From assembly GCA_002710015.1 (NCBI GenBank), contig PAOW01000010.1:1-38360 (forward strand): a DNA stretch of 38,360 bases. The letters are read 5' to 3'. Position 1 is the stretch's first letter. Every line of letters begins with the position of its first letter. Under the pieces are notes generated by a model, which worked only from the letters and a program-made list of their open reading frames with translations, ran no database searches and had not been told where the DNA came from. Origin of the DNA: Methanobacteriota archaeon. GTDB taxonomy: Archaea > Thermoplasmatota > Poseidoniia > Poseidoniales > Poseidoniaceae. Of the stretch, positions 22,487 through 30,359 are shown one piece after another. The position numbers and the translations under genes were made by a program.

Positions 22487-24781
22487 TCACGCCTGATTTA
22501 TTCTCTCAATAATATCGGCTTTTGTCCCGCTGTGTGGTAGATCCATAGATTTAGCCAAATTCACTAATTCTTGTTTCTTCATCTTTTTGAGATCTGCTTG
22601 TGTTGGTTTTTCAACATCGACTTCCTTAGCGTCTTCGTCTGATGATTCGTCACCGTCACTATCTGAAGCCTCCACAACCTCTGATTCTCCTTCGTCAGGT
22701 GACTCAGGTTGTTCAACAACCTCCTCTGTTGATTCGGTCTCAGTTACCTCAGGTTCAGCATCTTCAGAAACATATGGAACGAACTCAATATCCAAAGCTG
22801 TTCTGATCTTCAGAAGTGCTATATCTAATTCTGGAAGGTTGATTTTACCATCTGAATTAATGTCCATTATCTGAACTAACTTAGCGACCTCATATGGTGG
22901 TAAGTCTGCAACCTTGCCAACTAGTAGAGCATTCGCAAACTCAAGTTCATCGATTTCTCCCGATTCGTCTACATCTGCCCAAGCAAAGAATTGTGCTGTT
23001 GTTGTTCCTCTTGCACAAAGCCACCTTGTCAAAGCTACTAAGTCTGGATCAAATTCTGATTTTGGTTCCTCTTTATTGTCAGATGGATACTCATCGATCT
23101 CGTCATTATGCAGATCTGAAGATACCTCGATGATTGTAGAACCACTGGAGCCCTCTTCATCTGACTCACCAATTATCAACTCTGTGTCAATACCAACACC
23201 TCGGCCAAATAGAGCTCTTATCGAAGTTGTTCCCTCTACAAGACTGTAAGTTGAAATATCGCTTTCTCCAGTATATGAGGCAGATGCGTTATCACCCGAC
23301 ATCAGAGTTTTTACTACTACATTTCCAGTCATGAGATACCCCAGAACTAGCCCGTAGAATGCGAACGCTCCTGTTAGCGCAAATCCAGTAATATTGGTCG
23401 CTAGAACTTCGTTTTCTTCAACCAAATCAATAACAGCGACATTTACCTCGAGCAAACTATTTTCGGTCCAATCATACATCAAGAATAGAATTGTTGAGAG
23501 TAATCCACCAAAAATCACAAGCCAGGAAGCGGTTCCTGCGGATCCCTTCAATGTCTTATTTGCAGCCAATGGGTAAGAATGGAATAAAGCAGCCATGGCG
23601 AATAAACCTCCAACAGTGTAGAAGTATGCCATATTCGAAGAATCTGCTACGTTTGACAAACTGCCATCTCCAATCATTACATTCAATCCTGTAAAGTATG
23701 AGAGGATTGCAAATACAGGGAGAAGAATTGCTGCCCCTGCTGCTGCTGTTGCTCCAGGACTTGCGATGACGGCGCTTGCATTCCCACGCATTGTAGCAAT
23801 CATGTTTGTAGATGCTGCAAATATTGGCATCAGACCGACTGTTACAAGTATCGCTCCAACCGATTCAGTAAGATTGTCAGCGTGTCCGGACTCTGTCAAA
23901 AAGAATGGAGGGATTGTAACAAACAGGAGTAGCATCGACGCTTTTGTTAGACTTCCAGACCATATTGGCATTCCCGTAACGTGAGATATAACGTGGTATC
24001 CGACGGCAAACATAAGAGCTAATGGGACCCATCCGATAGAGATTATTTGACCAATCCATACTGTTTCTGTTAATCCAAACAATTCTCCAACAGCAACAGA
24101 TACTCTGCTGAATAATAGGCTTACTAAAGCAAGAATTAGGAACCATGAAGGGACAGAAATTGGTGCATCTCCTCTATTTCCTAAGGTGATAAGTGAATTG
24201 ACCAAGAGACTTAACACTAGTAGAGCTGATATCAATCCATAAAGTGCCATTTGGGTTGCTCCATATGTCAAAATATCCCAATGGTCCAGAGCGGACAATA
24301 CAAGTCCAACCAATGCTTGTGCTGTCCAAGCGATTGCGATTAAAGATGCATTTGCTTCACTTGCTAAATTAGAACCACTTGTCCTTGTGTGAGCAACAAA
24401 GGCACCACCTAACAAAATTGCAAACAGAGCAGTAGTCATTGCAACTTCGTTGAAGTAGGCTAATGCGCTACCGTCATCATAAGACCATCCAACATTTGAG
24501 AGAGAGTCCAATGCCGATGGATCATAACTATGCCATGCAGCAAGGAAGCCTCCTACTGATGCGATTACGAACCAAAACACGCCTGTTTGCATCCAGGTTT
24601 TTGCCCCACATCCCTCTTTTTCTTGGAATAGGTCTGTTGCTGGCCCTGAAGCTTTAGTCAGTAGGAACATTCCTAATTGCCTTAATGGGCTTGTCATACC
24701 GCCGAATCCTCTTTGGATATAATGCGTGAATAATAAAAACGTAACAAGAAGTATTCCAGATGTAGTAAATGCGCCCGACAT
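22487..24781 (-). CDS. 13-TM protein resembling a degenerate heme-copper oxidase subunit I, with EF-hands and SAP-like tail
   Basis: Residues 1 to about 490 contain about 13 hydrophobic helices. Their spacing resembles CcoN-type oxidase subunits: an FFNE-like ALAYFNEVAM where the first heme His is expected, VWIGQIISIGW where W-Y-G-H-N is expected, then GYHVISHVTGMPIWSGSLTK (compare YY-x-x-P-K-x-x-x-R-P-x-Y-S-x-x-L), and NMAYFYTVGG in place of H-V-H-S-G. Nearly all metal ligands are therefore missing if this reading is right. After an acidic linker come two EF-hands, DVDESGEIDELEF (about 602) and DINSDGKINLPEL (about 639), then a Glu/Ser-rich stretch and a C-terminal SAP-like motif (LKKMKKQELVNLAKSMDL, GTKADIIERI). 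ATG 24781 is preferred over GTG 24790. It sits between a two-TM protein and the GTPase in one operon. Confidence 0.55.
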   Translation of the reverse strand: MSGAFTTSGILLVTFLLFTHYIQRGFGGMTSPLRQLGMFLLTKASGPATDLFQEKEGCGAKTWMQTGVFWFVIASVGGFLAAWHSYDPSALDSLSNVGWSYDDGSALAYFNEVAMTTALFAILLGGAFVAHTRTSGSNLASEANASLIAIAWTAQALVGLVLSALDHWDILTYGATQMALYGLISALLVLSLLVNSLITLGNRGDAPISVPSWFLILALVSLLFSRVSVAVGELFGLTETVWIGQIISIGWVPLALMFAVGYHVISHVTGMPIWSGSLTKASMLLLFVTIPPFFLTESGHADNLTESVGAILVTVGLMPIFAASTNMIATMRGNASAVIASPGATAAAGAAILLPVFAILSYFTGLNVMIGDGSLSNVADSSNMAYFYTVGGLFAMAALFHSYPLAANKTLKGSAGTASWLVIFGGLLSTILFLMYDWTENSLLEVNVAVIDLVEENEVLATNITGFALTGAFAFYGLVLGYLMTGNVVVKTLMSGDNASASYTGESDISTYSLVEGTTSIRALFGRGVGIDTELIIGESDEEGSSGSTIIEVSSDLHNDEIDEYPSDNKEEPKSEFDPDLVALTRWLCARGTTTAQFFAWADVDESGEIDELEFANALLVGKVADLPPYEVAKLVQIMDINSDGKINLPELDIALLKIRTALDIEFVPYVSEDAEPEVTETESTEEVVEQPESPDEGESEVVEASDSDGDESSDEDAKEVDVEKPTQADLKKMKKQELVNLAKSMDLPHSGTKADIIERINQA

Positions 24782-24793
24782 CTTCACCACTTC

Positions 24794-25066
24794 CTAATCA
24801 GAGAGTACTCCTCCAATGATGTTTGATATTATCATTCCAATTCCAACAAGTATTCCGATTAGATAATACCAGATTCCCGAACCACCAAGATTATCCATAA
24901 ATGGAACTATTTGACCAATGACTGGTATATTGTCCCAACCAAATATGTTTGAAAACATTGCAATCATACCGACTAATCCAACAATCATAATGACCATTAT
25001 GACTCTAGATGCTGAGGGTTCTGCTACACCTTCTGATACATCTGGAAGAATAGTGTTGTTAGCCAT
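24794..25066 (-). CDS. Small two-TM membrane protein
   Basis: This 90-residue protein has two hydrophobic helices, VIMVIMIVGLVGMIAMFSNI and WYYLIGILVGIGMIISNIIG, joined by a loop of about 25 residues. ATG 25066 is preceded by GGTGGT as a ribosome site. Its stop lies 12 nt before the start of the oxidase-like 13-TM protein, so it is probably a partner subunit of that protein. No family was recognised. Confidence 0.65.
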   Translation of the reverse strand: MANNTILPDVSEGVAEPSASRVIMVIMIVGLVGMIAMFSNIFGWDNIPVIGQIVPFMDNLGGSGIWYYLIGILVGIGMIISNIIGGVLSD

Positions 25067-25076
25067 ATTACCACCA

Positions 25077-25094
25077 CTAACCCATAGGGGTTAG
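25077..25094 (-). promoter_or_regulatory. Hairpin just upstream of the two-TM gene
   Basis: CTAACCC and GGGTTAG form a perfect 7-bp inverted repeat around ATAG. It lies 11-28 nt before ATG 25066 on the minus strand, immediately ahead of the GGTGGT ribosome site, in a 72-nt gap after the RaSEA gene. It may be an operator, an mRNA hairpin that influences initiation, or the end of the upstream transcript. The sequence does not decide between these. Confidence 0.4.
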
Positions 25095-25138
25095 ATAATC
25101 CACCTGTGATGTAGTGATAAACATTCACCACCATAATT

Positions 25139-26305
25139 TCATGGAGAGCGTAGAAGATTCAGAATGTCGCCTCTTCTGCTCTTACCGGAACCTAATGGAA
25201 TTGGCATTGATTTATCCAGTCGAATTTCACATTCCCAGACTCGTTTACATTCACATTCTAGACCATCCAATTCGTGAATATCTCCACTTACCGAATAACG
25301 CTCGATGGCCGCTACAACATCTGCATCGCATTTGCCGCAGTTATGTGCTCCTCGAACCTTACCACCTGCCGTTGGATGAATTATCAATCTACAAACCTGG
25401 TCTTCTGCTCCGTTACCGGAGTTAGTCGGATGAATGTCGTAGTGAACATCATGAATAAGTTGGACCAATGACCAAAGCCATGGAGGTCTATACTCGTTTG
25501 CTCTGAACAATCTATCGATTACTGTGCCCCTTTGTATATTCATTGGATTTACACTAATTTCGTCACTTCTCTCAGCAACGTCTCTAATCCATTTTGCTCC
25601 GTGGACCAATGCATCGCCCTCTGACATGAATGGTGGTTTGAACATTAGGTATGTTTTAATTCGTAAATTAAATTCTGCCAAGTTTTCTACTGCCTTATCC
25701 CAACTGCGTACACTGAATCCCTTATTCACATGGAATCTCAAAACCTCATCGTCATAAGCTTCAAGGCCGATAGCGACTGAAAACTTTGGATTTATTTTCG
25801 TGGCCCACTCTAGTTTGGCTTTTGTCAATTGCTCAGTTCTGCTCTCGACCACCAATTCTTTACCCATCTCGTGACATTCTCGCAAAACTCTCTCTTGAAA
25901 ATCCAGAGGTATCTCTCTATCCTCAAGCAAACTTCCTGAAGTGTAAACTTTGACCATACCCATCGAGTCAAGATCATCGAATCTTGCCAAGGATTTCTCC
26001 CATTGCGCATGCAAATCTTCGCTGGTAACATCATCCCTTGTGTCATTAAAATAACCGCAGAATGTGCAACCACTAGACCACCACCAGTGGCATCCTTTGG
26101 TTCGAAGTATCACAGTCAAGGCGGTAGTGGGTGTCCCATCTGCCAAAGTTTCAGGGGTGTAGTAAACAGTAGCTGGGTGCTTAGCATCCCAAGAGTATTT
26201 TTTCTCTTGTGCCCATGAAGTATTTGCTGGTGCTTTGACCAAGTGGTGAATGCGAGATGGCCGCTTTTGCGACACCCCTAACATGGTCAATTTCCCTTCA
26301 GCCAT
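25139..26305 (-). CDS. raSEA: RaSEA-type radical SAM enzyme, archaeosine tRNA modification
   Basis: RaSEA acts with ArcS to convert lysine-modified preQ0 at position 15 of archaeal tRNA into archaeosine, using a [4Fe-4S] cluster and S-adenosylmethionine. The cluster motif is in LRTKGCHWWWSSGCTFCGYF (cysteines at about 72, 80 and 83), matching the TIGR01210/Elp3-like spacing C-x7-C-x2-C. Further family elements are KVYTSGSLLEDREIP, ELVVESRTEQ, VAIGLEAYDDEVL, INKGF-like HVNKGFS, and KTYLMFKPPFMSE. The C-terminal part has cysteine groups (NCGKC, CECKRVWEC) that may bind zinc. ATG 26305 gives 388 residues; TTG 26344 would create a 4-nt overlap with the upstream gene and is also possible. Confidence 0.88.
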   Translation of the reverse strand: MAEGKLTMLGVSQKRPSRIHHLVKAPANTSWAQEKKYSWDAKHPATVYYTPETLADGTPTTALTVILRTKGCHWWWSSGCTFCGYFNDTRDDVTSEDLHAQWEKSLARFDDLDSMGMVKVYTSGSLLEDREIPLDFQERVLRECHEMGKELVVESRTEQLTKAKLEWATKINPKFSVAIGLEAYDDEVLRFHVNKGFSVRSWDKAVENLAEFNLRIKTYLMFKPPFMSEGDALVHGAKWIRDVAERSDEISVNPMNIQRGTVIDRLFRANEYRPPWLWSLVQLIHDVHYDIHPTNSGNGAEDQVCRLIIHPTAGGKVRGAHNCGKCDADVVAAIERYSVSGDIHELDGLECECKRVWECEIRLDKSMPIPLGSGKSRRGDILNLLRSP

Positions 26306-26340
26306 GGTGAACCGTCCAGTATCTGTCGTTTGAAACCTAC

Positions 26341-27390
26341 TCAATTTAATGATTTAGTAAAGAAATCTATCAATCGCCTCTCATATTCGGATGTGTGTGT
26401 TAACATGAGTGTTATGTGCTCATCACTCTCCACACCCTCTCCTATGTCGTAACGCATGACTGAATCTTCAAACCAATAGTCGATTTTACTCTCATTTCCA
26501 TGCTCCATGGCTTCATCAAGCATTTTCTCGCTGTGATGTAATCTTACTCTCTTATCCTGATTACCATGAACAATATACATGTGGCGCTCTCCAATTTCAG
26601 TCCCCGCTTCCAGAGGATAATATTGGATTAGATTTTGGTTAGCAATTACCTTTCCAGCAAAAATTCCAGCACCCCCTAAAAATGTAGGATAGCCTTGGAA
26701 TTCTAACTCCTCGACGACTATATCTCCCATATCCGAGTATACCGAATCAAGCCATACCGACTGCATTCTGTCATCCTTAGTGAATGCTATAGCTGCCGTC
26801 CCAGCTCCCATTGAATTTCCAAATATTCCTATTTTTTCTGGAATTGCCTGATGTTCTTCAATCAACCAGTCAAATACAGAGATTACGTCAGACCATTCAT
26901 CTTGGCCACCTGATACTCTATCATCATCAATTGATGATTCGCCGTGATCTCTTAAATCAAAAACTACCACATTAAAACCTGCATTGGCAAGCATTCCCGA
27001 AGGGAGTAACAAGGCCGCATCTGCTTTACATCCTCTGATGCCATGAACGAATATTACCCAGGGCGCAGATACATTCTGTTTGTGGAACCAAGCTGATAAT
27101 TGAAGATTATCTTGTTTGTTTTCGATGGTTGCTGATTCGAAAAAGTCCCACCAATACGCTGAGAGATTATTCATTATTTCCTCTGATATATTTTCGTTAG
27201 AAAGCGATTCATTCAGAGGGACCTCCCCTCTGAGTGGAGCAAATTGAGTTGGTGTATTCTGGTCGAAATTGCCCCAGCAATCGGTATTAGTGTAAGCCAC
27301 TCCATTGTAAACAATAGAACCTGCAAAATAATACCCAAACGGAAGTAGTGCTACCAGCATAAGAGCTAGTGGGAATATTTCTTTTTTCAC
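26341..27390 (-). CDS. Membrane-anchored alpha/beta hydrolase (S33-like)
   Basis: An N-terminal hydrophobic helix (FPLALMLVALLPFGYYFAGS, residues 6-25) anchors or exports the protein. The hydrolase domain has the oxyanion segment VIFVHGIRG (about 112-120), DLRDHGESS (145-153) and the nucleophile elbow GIFGNSMGAGTAA with Ser193. An Asp is expected in HGNQDKRV and a late His in SDEHITLMLTH. The substrate is unknown; relatives include acylglycerol lipases and peptidases. It begins with GTG, overlapping the decarboxylase stop by 4 nt (GTGA), so it is translationally coupled to a phospholipid enzyme. This makes a lipid ester substrate plausible but unproven. Confidence 0.8.
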   Translation of the reverse strand: MKKEIFPLALMLVALLPFGYYFAGSIVYNGVAYTNTDCWGNFDQNTPTQFAPLRGEVPLNESLSNENISEEIMNNLSAYWWDFFESATIENKQDNLQLSAWFHKQNVSAPWVIFVHGIRGCKADAALLLPSGMLANAGFNVVVFDLRDHGESSIDDDRVSGGQDEWSDVISVFDWLIEEHQAIPEKIGIFGNSMGAGTAAIAFTKDDRMQSVWLDSVYSDMGDIVVEELEFQGYPTFLGGAGIFAGKVIANQNLIQYYPLEAGTEIGERHMYIVHGNQDKRVRLHHSEKMLDEAMEHGNESKIDYWFEDSVMRYDIGEGVESDEHITLMLTHTSEYERRLIDFFTKSLN

Positions 27391-28244
27391 TCCCCATCAA
27401 CCCCTCGATAGAGTATGCTTGAACCTGCTTTTACAAACTCTCCCTTTGGGTAATCTGCTCTACCTTCCTCTGCTCCTATGACACACGGAGTAAATTTGGA
27501 AGCTGGGACTCTTACGTCGACCCTACTGCCTAATCGAATCATTCCGAATCTTTCCCCTCTACGAAGGTCATCGCCCTCACCTTTCCATGGGATGATTGTC
27601 CTCGCAAGCGCTCCCGATATTTGCATTACTTCAACAATTAAACCATCAACACGCTCAAACAAGGTCCTGACCCGCTCGTTGTATTCGCTTTCTTTACGAA
27701 AAGCTGGTAGAAATGGCCCTCTGCGCATCCCTTTACCAGTCCTGTGTTCCATCCTAGTAATTTTACCCTCAATTGGGGAGCGGTTGACGTGAACATCTAG
27801 AGGAGACATAAATACTGCAATTCGCCAAACATCGTCATCTGATTCATCTCCTTCTGGAACTGCTTCAAACCTTTGTTCGGTTGAGAATTTAAGAGGCTCC
27901 TCACAACTTTCAGGAAACCAGGTGCCTGTGTGTTCATCCTCTTCCACGTTACCAAGTTCATCCTTTGAAGGTCTGCGCCCTGTTGCTCTCTCTCTTTTTA
28001 CAAACATTACATGACCATCTGCTGGAGATACTACAATTCCTTTATCCTTTGGAATTGGTCTATCTGGATCTCTCCAAAAGTTGGCAAAAAATGCCGATAT
28101 CATCAGCATCAAAATGCCCATTGTCGGGGCGATTCCAAACAATGGATTTACGAACCATCCAACTAATATGAATCCAATTCCCATCAAACCAGGAGTAATG
28201 ACAGGCAGGTGACCGCCTCTAGCGATTAAGGCCAAATGGCTCAC
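27387..28244 (-). CDS. psd: Phosphatidylserine (archaetidylserine) decarboxylase-like
   Basis: The enzyme would decarboxylate archaetidylserine to archaetidylethanolamine at the membrane. Two N-terminal hydrophobic segments (about residues 17-53) precede FWRDPDRPIP and VVSPADGHVMFVKRE. SPLDVHVNRSPIEGKI and RFGMIRLGSRVDVRVP follow. The serine of LGSR (about Ser240) is the expected self-cleavage site that yields the pyruvoyl cofactor. A charged insertion (about 90-130) separates the first two blocks and is longer than in compact archaeal/Actinobacterial forms. The GTG start at 28244 directly follows the stop of the coiled-coil gene with no spacer. Archaeal identity of the lipid is inferred from the organism. 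Confidence 0.85.
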   Translation of the reverse strand: MSHLALIARGGHLPVITPGLMGIGFILVGWFVNPLFGIAPTMGILMLMISAFFANFWRDPDRPIPKDKGIVVSPADGHVMFVKRERATGRRPSKDELGNVEEDEHTGTWFPESCEEPLKFSTEQRFEAVPEGDESDDDVWRIAVFMSPLDVHVNRSPIEGKITRMEHRTGKGMRRGPFLPAFRKESEYNERVRTLFERVDGLIVEVMQISGALARTIIPWKGEGDDLRRGERFGMIRLGSRVDVRVPASKFTPCVIGAEEGRADYPKGEFVKAGSSILYRGVDGE

Positions 28245-29225
28245 CTACTGGTTACCTTGCGAATCTGAAGTATTTCTCCAGACTACTTCTGGCTCACGAT
28301 CATTATCTGACTGTTCTTCAGAATCTGATTGTGACTCTTGTGAGACTTCTTCAGAGGGTGTTTCCTCTGATGGCTCCTCAACTGGAGCATCCTTTGCGAC
28401 GAAGTCTGAGGCAGCAGCACCTAACTCTGATCCTTTGAGATATCTGTTGCCATCCATGTCGTAAGATTTTGCAAATTCAATGAATGCATCCCTATCAGTG
28501 ATGCCATTCTTTTCCATTACTCCTGTCAGGACTTGCTCAGACCAGTTCCATTCTTCCTCTTCAGATTCTGCTGATTCAACCGCAGCCTCATCTTCTGAGG
28601 ATTTCTCTTCAGATTCTGTGGAGTCAATTTCAGTAGCTTCCTCAATTGTCATTTCAGCAGCTCTTGCTTCAACCATTTCATCCATTCTTTCTGCTATTGC
28701 ACGACCCATGTGCTGAGATTGGCGTTCTGCTTCTGCCGCTGCTTCAATCATTTCATATCGGCGCTTAATTGCCTTGTTCAAATCTTCAAACAATGACATG
28801 TGATCCATATACCATTCGTCTCTGGTTTGCAGTTCAACTACTGCAAGACGTAGATCGTTGTCCAACTCTTCTGCTATCGAGAACACCTTTCCAAGCCTGT
28901 CCTTTTCTCGAGTGAATTTTTCTTCCATCTTTCGCAATTCAGGTTCCAGGTGTTCTACCTGCTTTCCTGCCTTGCCTGCACGCATTTCTAACTCTCTAAT
29001 CCTAGCATCTTTTTCTGTTAGCAATGCCTCAAGACTCTCTTTTTCGATTTCTCTTTCAACAATTTCCTTCTCTAGAACTTCGACCTCTGCCTTTGTATCT
29101 CTTAGTTCAGCCTCTTGCTGTTCGTAAGCAGCATACAGTTTTAGCAGCCTGTCAGTTTCTTCCTCAAGTTTCTCTGTGAGTTCCTTGATTTGAGTTTCTG
29201 GAGTGATGGTTCCACCTTCGGACAT
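28245..29225 (-). CDS. Acidic coiled-coil protein with an EF-hand
   Basis: ATG 29225 (MSEGGTITPETQ) is selected because AGGTGA lies about 4 nt upstream; TTG 29279 and ATG 29270 would add residues lacking a ribosome site. Residues about 10-175 are a long heptad-rich coiled coil (ELTEKLEEETDRLLKLY, EVLEKEIVEREIEKESLEAL). An acidic linker follows, and then a single EF-hand, DMDGNRYLKGSE, inside DAFIEFAKSYDMDGNRYL. The tail is extremely rich in Glu and Ser. There is no signal peptide. A cytoplasmic calcium-responsive scaffold is inferred. Its stop abuts the decarboxylase start, so the two are tightly coupled. Confidence 0.7.
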   Translation of the reverse strand: MSEGGTITPETQIKELTEKLEEETDRLLKLYAAYEQQEAELRDTKAEVEVLEKEIVEREIEKESLEALLTEKDARIRELEMRAGKAGKQVEHLEPELRKMEEKFTREKDRLGKVFSIAEELDNDLRLAVVELQTRDEWYMDHMSLFEDLNKAIKRRYEMIEAAAEAERQSQHMGRAIAERMDEMVEARAAEMTIEEATEIDSTESEEKSSEDEAAVESAESEEEEWNWSEQVLTGVMEKNGITDRDAFIEFAKSYDMDGNRYLKGSELGAAASDFVAKDAPVEEPSEETPSEEVSQESQSDSEEQSDNDREPEVVWRNTSDSQGNQ

Positions 29226-29321
29226 TTTCTCACCTGAGGCTACGCCTCTCTTATACGCGAAATTAGACATACATATCAAGCCGACGCATCATTAGAGCCT
29301 GAATTAGGCGTATGAGGACAC

Positions 29322-30281
29322 TCATACAGCGTCGGTGGCAGAAACTAGTTCTCGAGCAATACTTACTTCGCCCATTGAATGTCCTGCATCTGGAACAATG
29401 ACTAATTGGCTTTGAGGTAGCGCTTTGTGCAACTCCCATGCACTTCTTGCGGGACAGACAACATCATATCTGCCCTGAACAATAATTGTTGGAATATCGG
29501 AAATTATTGAGGTATTATTCAAAATATGTCCTTCTTCTACAAAAATTGCGTTGATAAAATAATGACATTCTATTCTTGCAAATGCTACTGCGAAATCAAG
29601 GTCTTCGGCCTTCTCTAAATACTCAGAATCTGGAAATAACCTACTTGTTGCCATTTCCCATCTAGTCCATTCCTTAGCAGCCGCTCTGCGAGTTTCTACA
29701 TCATTGCTCGTCAATCTCGAATAATATGCTTGTATAAGATTGCCTTGTTCAGAGATTGGTATGTGGTCCCTGTATGGCTCAAATGCGTCTGGGAAAATGT
29801 GGCTAGCTCCATCTTGGTAAAACCAGTACAGTTCACTTTTACGGCACATAAATATCCCTCGCAGGATTAGAGATTGTACACGGTCTGGATGTTTCTGAGC
29901 ATAAATTAACGACAATGTAGAGCCCCAAGACCCGCCAAAAACATGCCACTTTTCTATTCCAAAAAACTCCCTAAGCTTTTCTAAATCAGATACTGATGCG
30001 TGTGTGTTATTGTCTTCCAATTCTGCATGAGGTGTTGACTTACCACAACCCCTCTGGTCGAATTGGATTATGTCAAATTTTTGAGGATCGAAATACCTTC
30101 GATATTCTGGCTGACTTCCACCGCCAGGTCCTCCATGGATGACAATTACGGGATGTCCAGACCTGTTCCCCGACCTCTCCCAAGCGATGGTATGGAGTTC
30201 TGTCACCTTCAGAAATCCAGTGGTATGTGGTTCAATTTTGGGGTAAAGTACGTCTTCAATACTAGATAATTGTGTTTCCAT
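29322..30281 (-). CDS. pip: Proline iminopeptidase-like alpha/beta hydrolase (S33)
   Basis: Prolyl aminopeptidases remove N-terminal proline from peptides. The 319-residue length is right for the family. Motifs are VIHGGPGGGSQPEY (about 47-60, oxyanion hole), FDQRGCGKSTPH (74-85) and the nucleophile elbow VFGGSWGSTLSL with Ser118. LRGIFMCRKSELYWFYQDGA is the characteristic cap-domain segment, followed by VQGRYDVVCPARSAWEL (Asp) and PDAGHSMGE (His). ATG 30281 (METQLSS) is the only reasonable start. It heads the minus-strand run and is divergent from the methyltransferase gene. A role in peptide use by a heterotrophic archaeon is inferred. Confidence 0.9.
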   Translation of the reverse strand: METQLSSIEDVLYPKIEPHTTGFLKVTELHTIAWERSGNRSGHPVIVIHGGPGGGSQPEYRRYFDPQKFDIIQFDQRGCGKSTPHAELEDNNTHASVSDLEKLREFFGIEKWHVFGGSWGSTLSLIYAQKHPDRVQSLILRGIFMCRKSELYWFYQDGASHIFPDAFEPYRDHIPISEQGNLIQAYYSRLTSNDVETRRAAAKEWTRWEMATSRLFPDSEYLEKAEDLDFAVAFARIECHYFINAIFVEEGHILNNTSIISDIPTIIVQGRYDVVCPARSAWELHKALPQSQLVIVPDAGHSMGEVSIARELVSATDAV

Positions 30282-30316
30282 GAACTATGCACCCAACATA
30301 GGGTATTGTTATTTTC

Positions 30317-30323
30317 TATAAAC
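30317..30323. promoter_or_regulatory. Possible shared TATA box of the divergent pip and methyltransferase genes
   Basis: TATAAAC is centred about 40 nt from both start codons (30281 on the minus strand, 30360 on the plus strand). Both transcripts would then have leaders of about 15 nt. A short inverted repeat, CTATG...CATAG (30285-30301), lies over the expected minus-strand start point. Spacing and composition are the only evidence. Confidence 0.35.
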
Positions 30324-30359
30324 ATACGATTTATTGGATTGGATGTTTTAGGTTACAAA

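Noticed and set aside
30270-30359. N-terminal extension of the methyltransferase starting at TTG 30270
   Set aside because: It would overlap the pip start codon and the shared promoter; ATG 30360 starts a normal methyltransferase.
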